64,000 nt of DNA from assembly GCA_036788215.1 (NCBI GenBank), contig DAIQNV010000006.1:1-64000 (forward strand), in the 5' to 3' direction. Below the pieces are notes generated by a model. That model was not told where the DNA came from. It worked only from the letters and a program-made list of their open reading frames with translations, and ran no database searches. The position numbers and the translations under genes were made by a program. Shown piece by piece: positions 35,188-43,880 of this stretch. Position 1 is the first letter of the stretch; each line of letters opens with the position of its first letter. Source of the DNA: DAIQNV01 sp036788215 (GTDB lineage: Bacteria; Planctomycetota; Phycisphaerae; Phycisphaerales; UBA1924).

Positions 35188-36717
35188 ATGCGTATTCGTT
35201 CGTTGTTGTGCGCCGTGGTCGCGGCTGGGGCCCTTGGCGGGCTTGTGGGTTCCGCGTCCGCGGATGGGCTCCGCGTCGCGGCGTGGAACATCACCAACTA
35301 CACGGGCGGGCTCGCGTCGCAGGTGAAGACGGTGGTCTACGAGACCTTCGAGGGCCGCCAGCTGGCGCCGGATGTCTTCCTGCTGCAGGAGTTCAACTCC
35401 GCTTCGGCGATCGCGCTGTTCGTGGGCCACCTGAACACGGCGCCGGGCTCACCCGGGGACTGGGTCGGCGCGCCGATCATCACGAACAGCAACTTGAACA
35501 CGGGGCTCGTGTACCGGTCGAGCGCGTTCGATCTGTTGGGCACGACGCTGGTGGCGCCGGGCTCCACCTCGGCGAACCCGCGGAACATCGTGCGGTACGA
35601 CATGCGGATCAAGGGGTACTCGACGGAGTCGGCGACGATCGCGTTCTACCCGACGCACATGAAGGCCGGTTCGAGCACGAGCGACCAGAACCGTCGCCTG
35701 ATCGAGGCGCAGCGGATCGTGGCGGACCTCGCGAACCTGCCGGTCGAGCGTCACTTCGTGCTCGGGGGCGACTTCAACACGCAGCGGTCCTCGCAGCCGG
35801 GCTTCGTCGCGCTGGTCGGTCAGCCTTACAACTCGGGGCCCTTCATCGACCCGATCAGCACGCCGGGCTCGTGGAACAACAACGCGACCTACCGCATGAT
35901 CCACACGCAGGACCCCGCGGGGCAGATGGACGACCGGCTCGACATGATCCTGCTCTCGGGGTCGATGGTCGACAATGTCGGGCTCGACTACATCGGCAGC
36001 TTCGGCACGCCCTGGAATCTCTCGCGCTGGGACGACCCGAACCACTCCTACCGGGCGTGGGGCAACGACGGCACCACCTACGACACCGTGCTGCGCACCA
36101 CCGGCAACGCCCACGTCTCGCCCGCCATCGCGCAGGCGATCATCACGACCGCCGGCAACACCGGGCACATCCCGGTGTACCTCGACCTGCGCGTTCCGGC
36201 GAAGCTCTTCGCCCTGGACACGCCCGTCGACCTGGGCACGATCACGCCCGCGGCGCAGGTGGACTTTGACCTCGCGGTCGGGAGCGCGGGCGACGCGGCG
36301 CGGTGGGGCATCGCCGGGATCGAGGAGACCCAGGTGCTCTTCACCCCCGGCCCGGGCATCGAGGCCCCGTCGGGCTTCTTTACCGACGATGCGGGCGGCG
36401 CGATCCCGACCTACACCTTCACGCTCGACGCGGGCGCGTTCACCGCCGGGCCCGTCAGCACCTTCGTCGACATCATCTCCAACGACGACGCCCGCCCGAC
36501 GGTCCGCGTGCCCGTCGTCGCGACGATCGCCGCCGCGGGGTGCAACCCCGCGGACCTCGCCGCCCCGTTCGGCCAGCTGACGTTCGCGGACATCTCGGCC
36601 TTCCTTGGTGCCTTCACGGGGCAGGACCCCGCTGCCGACCTCGCGGCGCCGATCGGGGCGTGGACCTTCGCGGACATCTCGGCGTTCCTCGCGGCCTTCA
36701 GCGCCGGCTGCCCCTGA
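35188..36717 (+). CDS. Secreted endonuclease/exonuclease/phosphatase (DNase I-like) protein with GC-type dockerin-like tail
   Basis: A 509-residue exported protein. The signal peptide runs to about residue 24 (GSASA). The DNase I-like fold follows, with LRVAAWNITNY, PDVFLLQEF (metal Glu), YPTHMKAGS, FVLGGDFNTQ, a DDRLDMILL strand and NTGHIPVYLDL for the last His. Substrates of such enzymes range from DNA to phosphoinositides and cannot be fixed here. A beta-sandwich domain (about 330-445) resembling HYDIN-type modules precedes the tail, which has two repeats ending in GCP. ATG at 35188 follows AGGAGAGG. Confidence 0.87.
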   Translation: MRIRSLLCAVVAAGALGGLVGSASADGLRVAAWNITNYTGGLASQVKTVVYETFEGRQLAPDVFLLQEFNSASAIALFVGHLNTAPGSPGDWVGAPIITNSNLNTGLVYRSSAFDLLGTTLVAPGSTSANPRNIVRYDMRIKGYSTESATIAFYPTHMKAGSSTSDQNRRLIEAQRIVADLANLPVERHFVLGGDFNTQRSSQPGFVALVGQPYNSGPFIDPISTPGSWNNNATYRMIHTQDPAGQMDDRLDMILLSGSMVDNVGLDYIGSFGTPWNLSRWDDPNHSYRAWGNDGTTYDTVLRTTGNAHVSPAIAQAIITTAGNTGHIPVYLDLRVPAKLFALDTPVDLGTITPAAQVDFDLAVGSAGDAARWGIAGIEETQVLFTPGPGIEAPSGFFTDDAGGAIPTYTFTLDAGAFTAGPVSTFVDIISNDDARPTVRVPVVATIAAAGCNPADLAAPFGQLTFADISAFLGAFTGQDPAADLAAPIGAWTFADISAFLAAFSAGCP

Positions 36718-36752
36718 TCGCGGGGCCGGGGCGGGGCAGGCCGGGCCGGGGC

Positions 36753-36780
36753 GGGTCCGGGTCCGGGTCCGGGTCCGGGT
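36753..36780. repeat. GGGTCC tandem repeat
   Basis: GGGTCC occurs four times in a row (36753-36776), then GGGT, inside a G-rich stretch between two tailed genes. The plus strand has many runs of three or more G, which could form a quadruplex. Confidence 0.8.
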
Positions 36781-36897
36781 GCGGTCCGGGGCGCTGGGAG
36801 CGGGCACGCCGGCGTGGGAACTTCCCGCGCGGGCGTTGTTCGCGGGGCCCCCTTCCCGTAGTCTGAGAGGGGATCCCGAGGTCAAGGAGGAAGAACC

Positions 36898-38343
36898 ATG
36901 CCGGTGCGGTCCGCCTTCGCTGTCGTCGCCCTTTCCGGCCTGGCCATCGGCGCGGAGCGCCCGGTGATCGAGGTCTCCGCCGACGGGCACGAGACGATCG
37001 AGGTGGTTCCCTCCTTCACCGACAACACGGGCTGGGCGGTCGAGTCCGGCGTGCCGTTTCCCACGGAGCCCGATGTTTCGATCGCGCTCCGGCGTCAGAT
37101 CGGGGGGCTGGCGATCGGCGATGTCAACGGAGACGGGTTCAATGATCTCGTCGCGGTCTGCTACATCTCGAACAGCTTTCCCCCGTACGACGAGTTCCGC
37201 GACCAGGTCTACTTCGGGGGCCCGAACGGGATCGAGACCACGCCCGGCTACCTCACCAGCCTTCAGACGCACACCGCCGATGTTCACCTCGCCGATATCA
37301 ACGGGGACGGGCTGCTCGACATGGTGACGGTGCACGGGGGCTCCGTCCGTTCCGACCACCTGCGCGTCTACTACAACACCCCGGCTGGCTTCCCGTCGAA
37401 CGCGAGCTGGGTCTCCACCTGGGGGACGCGCGGTTGGGGCACCTCGGCGGTGGTCTTCGATATCGACGGTGATGGTGACCTCGACGTCTTCACCACCAAC
37501 CAGGGCCTCAGCCCCGATCCCTTCCGCCCGATGGCCCTGTACCGCAACCTGGGCTCCGGGCTCGCCACCGTCCCCGCCTGGCAGAGCGCCGAGGCGAGCA
37601 TCCAGAACGGCGCCTCGGTTGGGGACTTCGATGGCGACGGCAACCCGGACATCGGCGTCTCCAAGTGGGTCAATTTCGAGAGCGCGATCTACCGGACCGT
37701 CGACGGGCTCCCGGTCGAGCCGCCCTTCTTCGAGACGCAAACCCGGACCGATCCAGCGCTCAGCGAGACCGACCGGGGCTCCGCCCTCGCCGATATCAAC
37801 GGGGATGGCCACATCGATTTCCTGGTCGGGGGCAATCCCTCGCGCCTCTACACGCAGGACAACGGCGTCTTCACCCAGTCCTGGGCGGCGAACCCGCCGT
37901 TCGCGGGTCCCCAGGAGTTCAGGGTGTTCGACGTCGATGGCGACGGCGATCTCGATGTCGCGGAGATCCACTTCAGCGACGGGCGGGCCCACATCTATCT
38001 CAATGACAACGGCACCCTTAGCACCACCCCGAGCTGGACCTACGACGCCCCCGAGGTCGGCACCGCGCTCGCCTTCGGCGACCTGAACAACGACGGACTG
38101 CCCGATCTCGTCACCGGGTACTCGGGCAACACCTCCATCCGCATCTTCTACGCCCGGGCTCAGAACTGCAACCCCGCCGACCTCGCGCCGCCCCTCGGCC
38201 AGCTCACCTTCGCGGATATCGCCGCCTTCCTCGCCGCCTTCAGCGCGTCCGACCCCGCCGCCGACCTCGCCGACCCGGTCGGCCAGTTCACCTTCGCCGA
38301 CATCACCGCGTTCCTCGGCGCGTTCAGCGCGGGGTGCCCCTGA
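36898..38343 (+). CDS. Secreted FG-GAP/VCBS repeat protein with GC-type dockerin-like tail
   Basis: A 481-residue exported protein. A short signal (about 1-18) is followed by about six FG-GAP/VCBS blades. Each contains a calcium-binding DxNxDGxxD loop, for example GDVNGDGFNDLVAV, ADINGDGLLDMVTV, FDIDGDGDLDVFTT and GDFDGDGNPDIGVS. They would form a seven-bladed propeller or similar. The last 58 residues are the two-repeat tail ending in GCP. The ribosome binding site AAGGAGG is strong. The next gene starts 11 bases after the stop, so the two are probably co-transcribed. Confidence 0.88.
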   Translation: MPVRSAFAVVALSGLAIGAERPVIEVSADGHETIEVVPSFTDNTGWAVESGVPFPTEPDVSIALRRQIGGLAIGDVNGDGFNDLVAVCYISNSFPPYDEFRDQVYFGGPNGIETTPGYLTSLQTHTADVHLADINGDGLLDMVTVHGGSVRSDHLRVYYNTPAGFPSNASWVSTWGTRGWGTSAVVFDIDGDGDLDVFTTNQGLSPDPFRPMALYRNLGSGLATVPAWQSAEASIQNGASVGDFDGDGNPDIGVSKWVNFESAIYRTVDGLPVEPPFFETQTRTDPALSETDRGSALADINGDGHIDFLVGGNPSRLYTQDNGVFTQSWAANPPFAGPQEFRVFDVDGDGDLDVAEIHFSDGRAHIYLNDNGTLSTTPSWTYDAPEVGTALAFGDLNNDGLPDLVTGYSGNTSIRIFYARAQNCNPADLAPPLGQLTFADIAAFLAAFSASDPAADLADPVGQFTFADITAFLGAFSAGCP

Positions 38344-38354
38344 GGAGCCTCACG

Positions 38355-39128
38355 ATGACCACGCACACCGCCATCGCGCTCGCCCTGCTCCTCGGCGCCG
38401 GCGTCGCGCACGCCCAGGACTGCAACGACAACGGGATCCCGGACGCCGACGAGATCGCGCTCGACCCCGACCTCGATTGCGACAACAACGGCGTCCTCGA
38501 CTGGTGCCAGACGCGCCCGATCATCGACCACACCTTCGAGACCGCCTCCCCCATCGGGTTCACCGACCCGACGCTGCTTTCTCTCGAGACCCTGCCGGAA
38601 GCGGCGATCGATCCGGTCGCGGACGCGGGGGCGTCGGTCACGCTCGAGCTCCGCGCCACGGGCGACTTCTCCAGCCCGGTCGAGTTCGTCGACATCATCA
38701 TCATGGGCCAGGTCGTCGCGACCGCGTTCAACACGGTGCTGGTCGACTGCCAGCCCACGATGGCGACCGTGCAGATCCCGGCCGGTACATTCGAAGCGGC
38801 CCGCCTCGCAGGAGCGCCGATCGAGCTCGTCTACTCGATGTTCGTCGACAAGGTGACCTGCCCCGGGTCGTCGATCACGCCCCGCGTCGTTTATCGGACG
38901 GTCGACCGCACGCTCGACGCGGACGGTGATGCGGTCCTCGACGCCTGCGATCCGTGCCGGGCCGATTTCTCCGAACCCAGGGGCCAGCTCGATTTCCGCG
39001 ACATCACGGGCTTCCTCGCCGCCTTCTTTGCCGGCAGCCTCCGCGCCGATATCGCCGAGCCCAGGGGCGTGCTCACCTTCGCGGACATTACAGGATTCAT
39101 CCAGCTCTATCTGGACGATTGCCCATAA
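38355..39128 (+). CDS. Secreted protein with calcium-type repeats and a divergent GC-type tail
   Basis: A 257-residue exported protein. The signal peptide ends at AHA (about residue 20). Two short DCNDNGIPDADE and DCDNNGVLDWCQ repeats follow, which look like thrombospondin-type-3 calcium loops. A beta-rich domain (about 55-190) and another such loop (DADGDAVLDACDP) come next. The tail is the most divergent in the window: ADFSEPRGQLDFRDITGFL, then ADIAEPRGVLTFADITGFI, ending in DCP instead of GCP. GAGGAG just after the upstream stop serves as ribosome binding site, so translation is probably coupled to the VCBS gene. Confidence 0.82.
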   Translation: MTTHTAIALALLLGAGVAHAQDCNDNGIPDADEIALDPDLDCDNNGVLDWCQTRPIIDHTFETASPIGFTDPTLLSLETLPEAAIDPVADAGASVTLELRATGDFSSPVEFVDIIIMGQVVATAFNTVLVDCQPTMATVQIPAGTFEAARLAGAPIELVYSMFVDKVTCPGSSITPRVVYRTVDRTLDADGDAVLDACDPCRADFSEPRGQLDFRDITGFLAAFFAGSLRADIAEPRGVLTFADITGFIQLYLDDCP

Positions 39129-39245
39129 AGTGCCCCCGGCCCCGGCCGGGAGCCGATGCCAGAGCGCCAACGCCGTCGCGCGTGGAGGATGGTCTCGACC
39201 GGGCATGCGCCAGGTCGCGAAGCATCCGCAGGGGAGCAAGGTCCG

Positions 39246-41852
39246 ATGTCGATCCGTCCGTCCGTCGTCCGTCTCGTCGCCTGCGCGGCGCTCGCCTCCG
39301 GCGCGCTGTCGCTCGTCGCCTGCTCCCTTCCGTCCGAGAACACGCGGGCGGCCCGGTCCGCCGACATCCCGGCGTCCGCCGCGCCCTTCGGCCCGGCCAA
39401 TGCCGACCCGGGCTGGTTTGTCAAGGAGCCGCCCCACCGCCCCGGCGTGTGGCACACCGCGGACCCGGTCATCCTGGACACCGACACGATGCCCTGGTCG
39501 CGCCCGGTGAAGCGGGCCAACGAGCGCATGCGGAACAAGTGGTTCGTTCCCCCGCACCAGTCGCCCAAGGAGGCGCCAACCGCCGAGATGCGCGCGGCTG
39601 CGGAGGGGCCCCAGGCGGGCGCGATCGGCGAGGCGCTGCGGGCCCGCCCGACGGATACGAGCTTCGACACGCTGGGCCAGTCGGGCTGGATCCCGCCCGA
39701 CCCGACGCTCGCGGTCGGGCCCAACCACGTCGTCGTCACGGTCAACCAGGACATCGCGTTCTACACCCGCGCCGGGACGCTCACCTTCTTCAACCGCCTG
39801 AACAACTCCGGCAGCCCGGGCTTCTTCGAGCCCGTCGGGGGCGGGAGCTTCACTTTCGATCCCAAGGTCTTCTACGACCACTACACCGACCGCTTCGTCG
39901 TCGTTGCGCCCGAGGTCTACACCGACGCGGGACAGGCCTTTATTTCCATCGCGGTCTCCGATGACAACGACCCCAACGGGGTCTGGTTCAAGTACCGCAC
40001 CAACGCGGTCTTCAGCCCCGATGGCGTCAACACCTTCTGGTGGGACTACCCGGGCTTCGGTTATGACCAGGACGCCTACTACGTCACCTGCAACCTCTTC
40101 GGGCTGAACAATTCAGGCTTCGGCGGCGCGGGGTTCCGCATCTATCGCAAGACCGAGATGCTCAGTGGCGAGCCCGTCGTCTTCACCACGCTCAGCGACC
40201 CCAACTCCGCGTCCGTCCAGATCGCGCACCACTATGGCGACAACCCCGCCGCCTACTTCGCCAGCGCCTCGGGCGCCGCGGTGCGTGTCCACGCCATCAC
40301 CGATCCCCTGGGCACGCCCGGGCTCACCAGCATCAATGTCCCGGTGCCGAACTACGGGAGCCCGGTCGGCTCCCCGACGCCCTCCGGCACGGTCGACTCC
40401 ATCGGCACCCGCTTCATGAACGCCTTCTGGCGCGAAGGGGGCCTCACCGCGACGCACTCGGTGCGGTCGAACAACCGCGACGTGGCGCGCTGGTACGACA
40501 TCGACACCAACGGGTGGCCCGTCTCCGGCAGCACCCCCACGCTCGTCCAGGCGGGCGACGTCCCGGGGCCCGACACCACCAACACCTTCTTCCCCGCCAT
40601 CGCGGAGAACGGGCGGGGCGACATCGGCCTCATGTTCGGCACGAGTTCCGCATCGCAGAATGTCGGCATCGCGGTCACCGGGCGCATCGCCCTCGACCCG
40701 CCCAACACGATGGGCCCGCCCACCACCGTCTTCGTCGGCCCCTCCGCCGGCAACGGACGCTGGGGCGACTACTACGACCTCGCGGTCGACCCCATCGACG
40801 ACACCACCTTCTGGTACATCGGGCAGTACGCCGCCCCCTCGGGCTGGGTGACGCGCGTCGGCACCTTCTCCGTCGGGCCCGACGATGCGCCCGTCGCCAG
40901 CCCCGACGAGGCGGGCATCGTCGAGCCCTCTTCCCCCGCCGATCTCGACGTCCTCGCCAACGACTTCCACACCGGTGGGCGACCGCTCACGATCGTGTCC
41001 TTCGATGTCGTCTCCATCGAGGGGGGCACCGTCGCCCGCCTGACCGGCGCCGGGCCCGACGGGCGCGACCTGCTCCGCTACACGCCGCCCTCGGGCTACA
41101 TCGGGGCGGACTCGTTCACCTACACCATCCAGGACCCGCTCGGCGCCACCTCCACCGGCGCCGTCACCGCCACCGCGTTCGACTCCTCGGCGCTCCGCCC
41201 CGCGGACGGGCTGCCCATCAGCACCGCGCCGGGCCTCACCGCGACCTACTACGAGCCATTCAACGGAACGCTTCTGCCTGACTTCGACACGCTCACCCCC
41301 TCGTTCGAGCGCACCATCCCCGGACTGAACTATGGCTCCACCTCGGGCCGCTTCGCCGACTCGGGCCTCCGCGACCGTTTCGCAGCGGTCTTCGAGGGCT
41401 TCATCACCGTCCCCGCGCCCGATCTCTACACCTTCGAGCTCACCGTCGACGATGGCGCCAAGCTGTTCATCGGGGACACGCTCGTCGTCGATGCGGACTC
41501 GCAGAACACCGTCGCCACGACCACGGAGGGGCAGATCGGCCTGCAGGCCGGCGCCCACCGCTTACGCGTCGAGTTCTTCGAGTCGGTCGGCTTCCTCGCG
41601 CTCATCGCGCGCGTCGGGGGCCTGGCCCAGCAGCCCGAGGTGATCGCGGAGTCGGCCCTTGTCTACAACGACAACCCCTGCCCCGCCGACCTCACCTTCC
41701 CCTTCGGCGAGCTCACCTTCGCCGACATCTCGCTCTTCCTGACGCTCTTTCAGCTCGGGGACCCCGCTGCGGACTTCGCCCAGCCCTTCGGAGCGTTCAC
41801 CTTCGCCGACCTCAGCGCCTTCCTCGCCTCCTTCGCAGCCGGCTGCCCCTGA
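39246..41852 (+). CDS. Large predicted lipoprotein with cadherin-like and PA14 domains and GC-type dockerin-like tail
   Basis: An 868-residue protein. The lipobox LVAC gives a lipidated Cys26, so it is probably anchored to a membrane. The long region to about residue 555 has repeated aromatic/Asp motifs (PDPTLAVGPNHVVVTVNQ, DPKVFYDHYTDRFVVVAP, NTFWWDYPGFGYDQDAYYV), which suggest a beta-propeller. It is followed by a cadherin/Big-like domain (about 560-640, DVLANDF and GADSFTYTIQDP) and a PA14 carbohydrate-binding domain (about 655-790, GLTATYYEPFNG, then LTVDDGAKLFIGD). The tail is two repeats ending in GCP. ATG at 39246 follows AGGGGAG. Confidence 0.85.
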   Translation: MSIRPSVVRLVACAALASGALSLVACSLPSENTRAARSADIPASAAPFGPANADPGWFVKEPPHRPGVWHTADPVILDTDTMPWSRPVKRANERMRNKWFVPPHQSPKEAPTAEMRAAAEGPQAGAIGEALRARPTDTSFDTLGQSGWIPPDPTLAVGPNHVVVTVNQDIAFYTRAGTLTFFNRLNNSGSPGFFEPVGGGSFTFDPKVFYDHYTDRFVVVAPEVYTDAGQAFISIAVSDDNDPNGVWFKYRTNAVFSPDGVNTFWWDYPGFGYDQDAYYVTCNLFGLNNSGFGGAGFRIYRKTEMLSGEPVVFTTLSDPNSASVQIAHHYGDNPAAYFASASGAAVRVHAITDPLGTPGLTSINVPVPNYGSPVGSPTPSGTVDSIGTRFMNAFWREGGLTATHSVRSNNRDVARWYDIDTNGWPVSGSTPTLVQAGDVPGPDTTNTFFPAIAENGRGDIGLMFGTSSASQNVGIAVTGRIALDPPNTMGPPTTVFVGPSAGNGRWGDYYDLAVDPIDDTTFWYIGQYAAPSGWVTRVGTFSVGPDDAPVASPDEAGIVEPSSPADLDVLANDFHTGGRPLTIVSFDVVSIEGGTVARLTGAGPDGRDLLRYTPPSGYIGADSFTYTIQDPLGATSTGAVTATAFDSSALRPADGLPISTAPGLTATYYEPFNGTLLPDFDTLTPSFERTIPGLNYGSTSGRFADSGLRDRFAAVFEGFITVPAPDLYTFELTVDDGAKLFIGDTLVVDADSQNTVATTTEGQIGLQAGAHRLRVEFFESVGFLALIARVGGLAQQPEVIAESALVYNDNPCPADLTFPFGELTFADISLFLTLFQLGDPAADFAQPFGAFTFADLSAFLASFAAGCP

Positions 41853-41950
41853 CTCGGGCTCACCGGGGCTGACCGGGGCCAGACGATGCCCCCGCGAGGG
41901 TCTCGCGTGCGATTCCCGCTTTCCGCCTCACCCAGGCGACTTATCCCCTG

Positions 41951-41956
41951 TACCAT
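41951..41956 (+). promoter_or_regulatory. Candidate -10 box for a leaderless mRNA
   Basis: TACCAT ends seven bases before ATG 41964, with no Shine-Dalgarno sequence. Confidence 0.4.
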
Positions 41957-41963
41957 CCCAGAG

Positions 41964-42980
41964 ATGCGACTCCCCGCCCAACAGGCCGACCGCCTCCGCC
42001 CGCTGTACGAGGGCACCCGCGTCTGCGTCACGGGCGGCGCGGGCTTCATCGGGTCGCATCTCATCGACGCGCTCTTCGCCCTGGGCTCGGTCATCACCGT
42101 CCTCGATGACCTCTCCACCTCCGACCTCACGCACCTCGCCCCGCTCATCGATCTCGACCCCGAGCGCGTCCGGTTCGTCCGGGGCTCCGTCCTCGAGGAC
42201 CGCGCCCTCGCCCGCGCGACCGAGGGCGCCAAGCTCGTCTTCCACCTCGCCGCCCTGAACTCCGTCCCCCGGTCCATCGATGACCCCGAGCGCACCTGGG
42301 CGGTCAACGCGACGGGCACCATGCGCGTGCTCCGCGCCGCGACCAGTGCCCGGGCCCGCCGGCTCGTCTACGCAGCGTCCAGTTCCGCCTACGGGGACAC
42401 CGAGGAACTGCCCAAGCGCGAGTCGATGCCCCCGCGCCCCCGCTCGCCCTATGCCGCCAGCAAGCTGGCGGGCGAGCACCTGTGCGCCGCCTTCGCCGCG
42501 ACCTGGCCCGACCGGCTCGACACCGCGTCGCTGCGGTTCTTCAACATCTTCGGCCCCCGCCAGCCCCACGACTCCCCGTACGCCGGCGTCGTGCCCCGCT
42601 TCGCGGAGAGGCTCATTGCGGGCAAGGCGCCCGTCATCCAGGGCGATGGGCTGCAGACCCGCGACTTCACCTTCGTCGACAACGCCGCCCTCGCCCTGCT
42701 CCTCGCCGGGGCCCGGGTGGAGCCCCTGTCGGGCGCGGTCATCAATGTCGGGGCGGGCGAGCGTCACTCCATCCTCGACCTCGCGAGGGCGATGGCGACC
42801 CACCTGTCGCCCGAAGCACCGCCCCCGGTGCACGAGCCCGAGCGTGCGGGCGATGTCCGCGACTCGCAGGCCGACCTTTCCCGCGCCCGGGACCTCCTGG
42901 GCTACGCCCCGATCGTGCACTTCGACGAGGGCGTCGCCCGCGCCGCCGACTGGTACCGCCAGCCCGCCCACTCCCAGTAA
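41964..42980 (+). CDS. NAD-dependent epimerase/dehydratase (UDP-glucose 4-epimerase-like)
   Basis: A 338-residue short-chain dehydrogenase of the extended type. The NAD-binding motif is TGGAGFIGSHL (about residues 24-34). The active-site Ser and Tyr-x-x-x-Lys lie in AASSSAYGD and SPYAASKLAGEH. The C-terminal part has FNIFGPRQ, IQGDGLQTRDFTFVDN and INVGAG. These are hallmarks of UDP-glucose or UDP-N-acetylglucosamine epimerases and related nucleotide-sugar enzymes. The exact sugar cannot be read. Function in exopolysaccharide or glycan precursor synthesis is inferred. The small gene 12 bases downstream may be coupled. Confidence 0.92.
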   Translation: MRLPAQQADRLRPLYEGTRVCVTGGAGFIGSHLIDALFALGSVITVLDDLSTSDLTHLAPLIDLDPERVRFVRGSVLEDRALARATEGAKLVFHLAALNSVPRSIDDPERTWAVNATGTMRVLRAATSARARRLVYAASSSAYGDTEELPKRESMPPRPRSPYAASKLAGEHLCAAFAATWPDRLDTASLRFFNIFGPRQPHDSPYAGVVPRFAERLIAGKAPVIQGDGLQTRDFTFVDNAALALLLAGARVEPLSGAVINVGAGERHSILDLARAMATHLSPEAPPPVHEPERAGDVRDSQADLSRARDLLGYAPIVHFDEGVARAADWYRQPAHSQ

Positions 42981-42992
42981 GCGCCGCACGCG

Positions 42993-43199
42993 ATGACCGC
43001 ACTCCTCGATACCGCTGTGGGACTCTGCGTGATCTTCGCCCTGCTCCTCCGCACCCGGGGCACGAACCATCCCTATTGGCGCTGGCGGGATCAGACCGCT
43101 GAGGGCGACCCCAGGCACACCGGGCCCACCCCGGGCTCCCGCCCCCGGGCCATCCTGCACTACGCCCAGTGGGTCGGTCGCATGCGCCGACTCTCCTGA
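42993..43199 (+). CDS. Small hypothetical protein
   Basis: A 68-residue protein with a hydrophobic N-terminal segment (ALLDTAVGLCVIFALLL), then RTRGTNHPYWRWRDQTA and a basic end. It starts 12 bases after the epimerase stop. No clear ribosome binding site is seen, but the coherent layout of membrane helix plus conserved-looking WRWRD suggests a real gene. I do not recognise the family. Confidence 0.45.
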   Translation: MTALLDTAVGLCVIFALLLRTRGTNHPYWRWRDQTAEGDPRHTGPTPGSRPRAILHYAQWVGRMRRLS

Positions 43200-43518
43200 T
43201 CGCTCCCCCGCCCGACCCGGTACACGACCCCGTACCCGGCCCGGTGCCACCGACCTGGCTCTGCAGGTCGGTGTCGCTTTGCGGGCGCGACACGCGCGAT
43301 GCACTGAACCCTCCGCCCCGGCTCGCCCTCGGATACTGCGCACCACCTCCCAAACCACGCCCACCGCCCGACGCGCCCTCCGGGCGGGTCGGGGCACCCC
43401 GGGCCGGTGACCCCGTTCGCCTGCCGCCCCGTGTTCCCCCGCCCCTCCCTCTCCCCCCTCCCGGGCTACCATCCTCTTCCACATTCGATCCACCCCCTAT
43501 CCACCCCGGGGAACGACC
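43200..43518. other. Intergenic region with terminator-like hairpin
   Basis: 319 bases without a convincing gene. CACCGACCT (43248-43256) and AGGTCGGTG (43265-43273) form a nine-bp stem with an eight-base loop followed by TCGCTTT, a probable terminator for the epimerase operon. TACCAT at 43468 could be the -10 of the next gene. Confidence 0.5.
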
Positions 43519-43848
43519 ATGGCCAGCGACACCACCACCACCACCACCGCCCCCTCCTCCGGCGGCTTCAAGCCCTTCGCCGCCGGGCTCGTCATCGGCC
43601 TCATCGTCGGAGGCTTCGCCGGTGTGCTCCTCCCCGAGGTCAGCCGCATGAACGCCCCCGCGCCGGGCGCCACCCCGGGCGGGCCGCCCGCCGGTGCCGA
43701 CCTCACGCCCCCGCCCTCCACGCAGGGCGACCCCGAGGCCGAGCAGCCGACGCCGGCGGACCTCGAGGACGCTGCGAACGACGCGGTCGATGATGCCCGC
43801 GACGCTGCGGATGACGCGATCAACAACGCCTTGCCCGACCAGCCCTGA
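43519..43848 (+). CDS. Small membrane protein with acidic tail
   Basis: A 109-residue protein. A Thr/Ser-rich start is followed by one membrane helix (FAAGLVIGLIVGGFAGVLLP, about 20-39). A Pro/Gly-rich linker comes next, and then an acidic helical tail rich in Asp-Ala (DAANDAVDDARDAADDAINN). The topology suggests a periplasmic or cytoplasmic helical tail anchored in the membrane. No family is recognised. ATG at 43519 follows GGGGAACG. Confidence 0.6.
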   Translation: MASDTTTTTTAPSSGGFKPFAAGLVIGLIVGGFAGVLLPEVSRMNAPAPGATPGGPPAGADLTPPPSTQGDPEAEQPTPADLEDAANDAVDDARDAADDAINNALPDQP

Positions 43849-43868
43849 CCCGGCCCGCCCGCGCCGGA

Positions 43869-43874
43869 TAGGCT
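43869..43874 (+). promoter_or_regulatory. Candidate -10 box for a leaderless mRNA
   Basis: TAGGCT ends six bases before ATG 43881. No Shine-Dalgarno sequence is present. Confidence 0.4.
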
Positions 43875-43880
43875 GAGTGC

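Noticed and set aside
41870..41940. tRNA-like 3' half (GCGATTCCCGCTTTCC)
   Set aside because: The T-arm stem does not pair and no matching 5' acceptor strand or anticodon arm is found upstream, so it is at most a chance resemblance.
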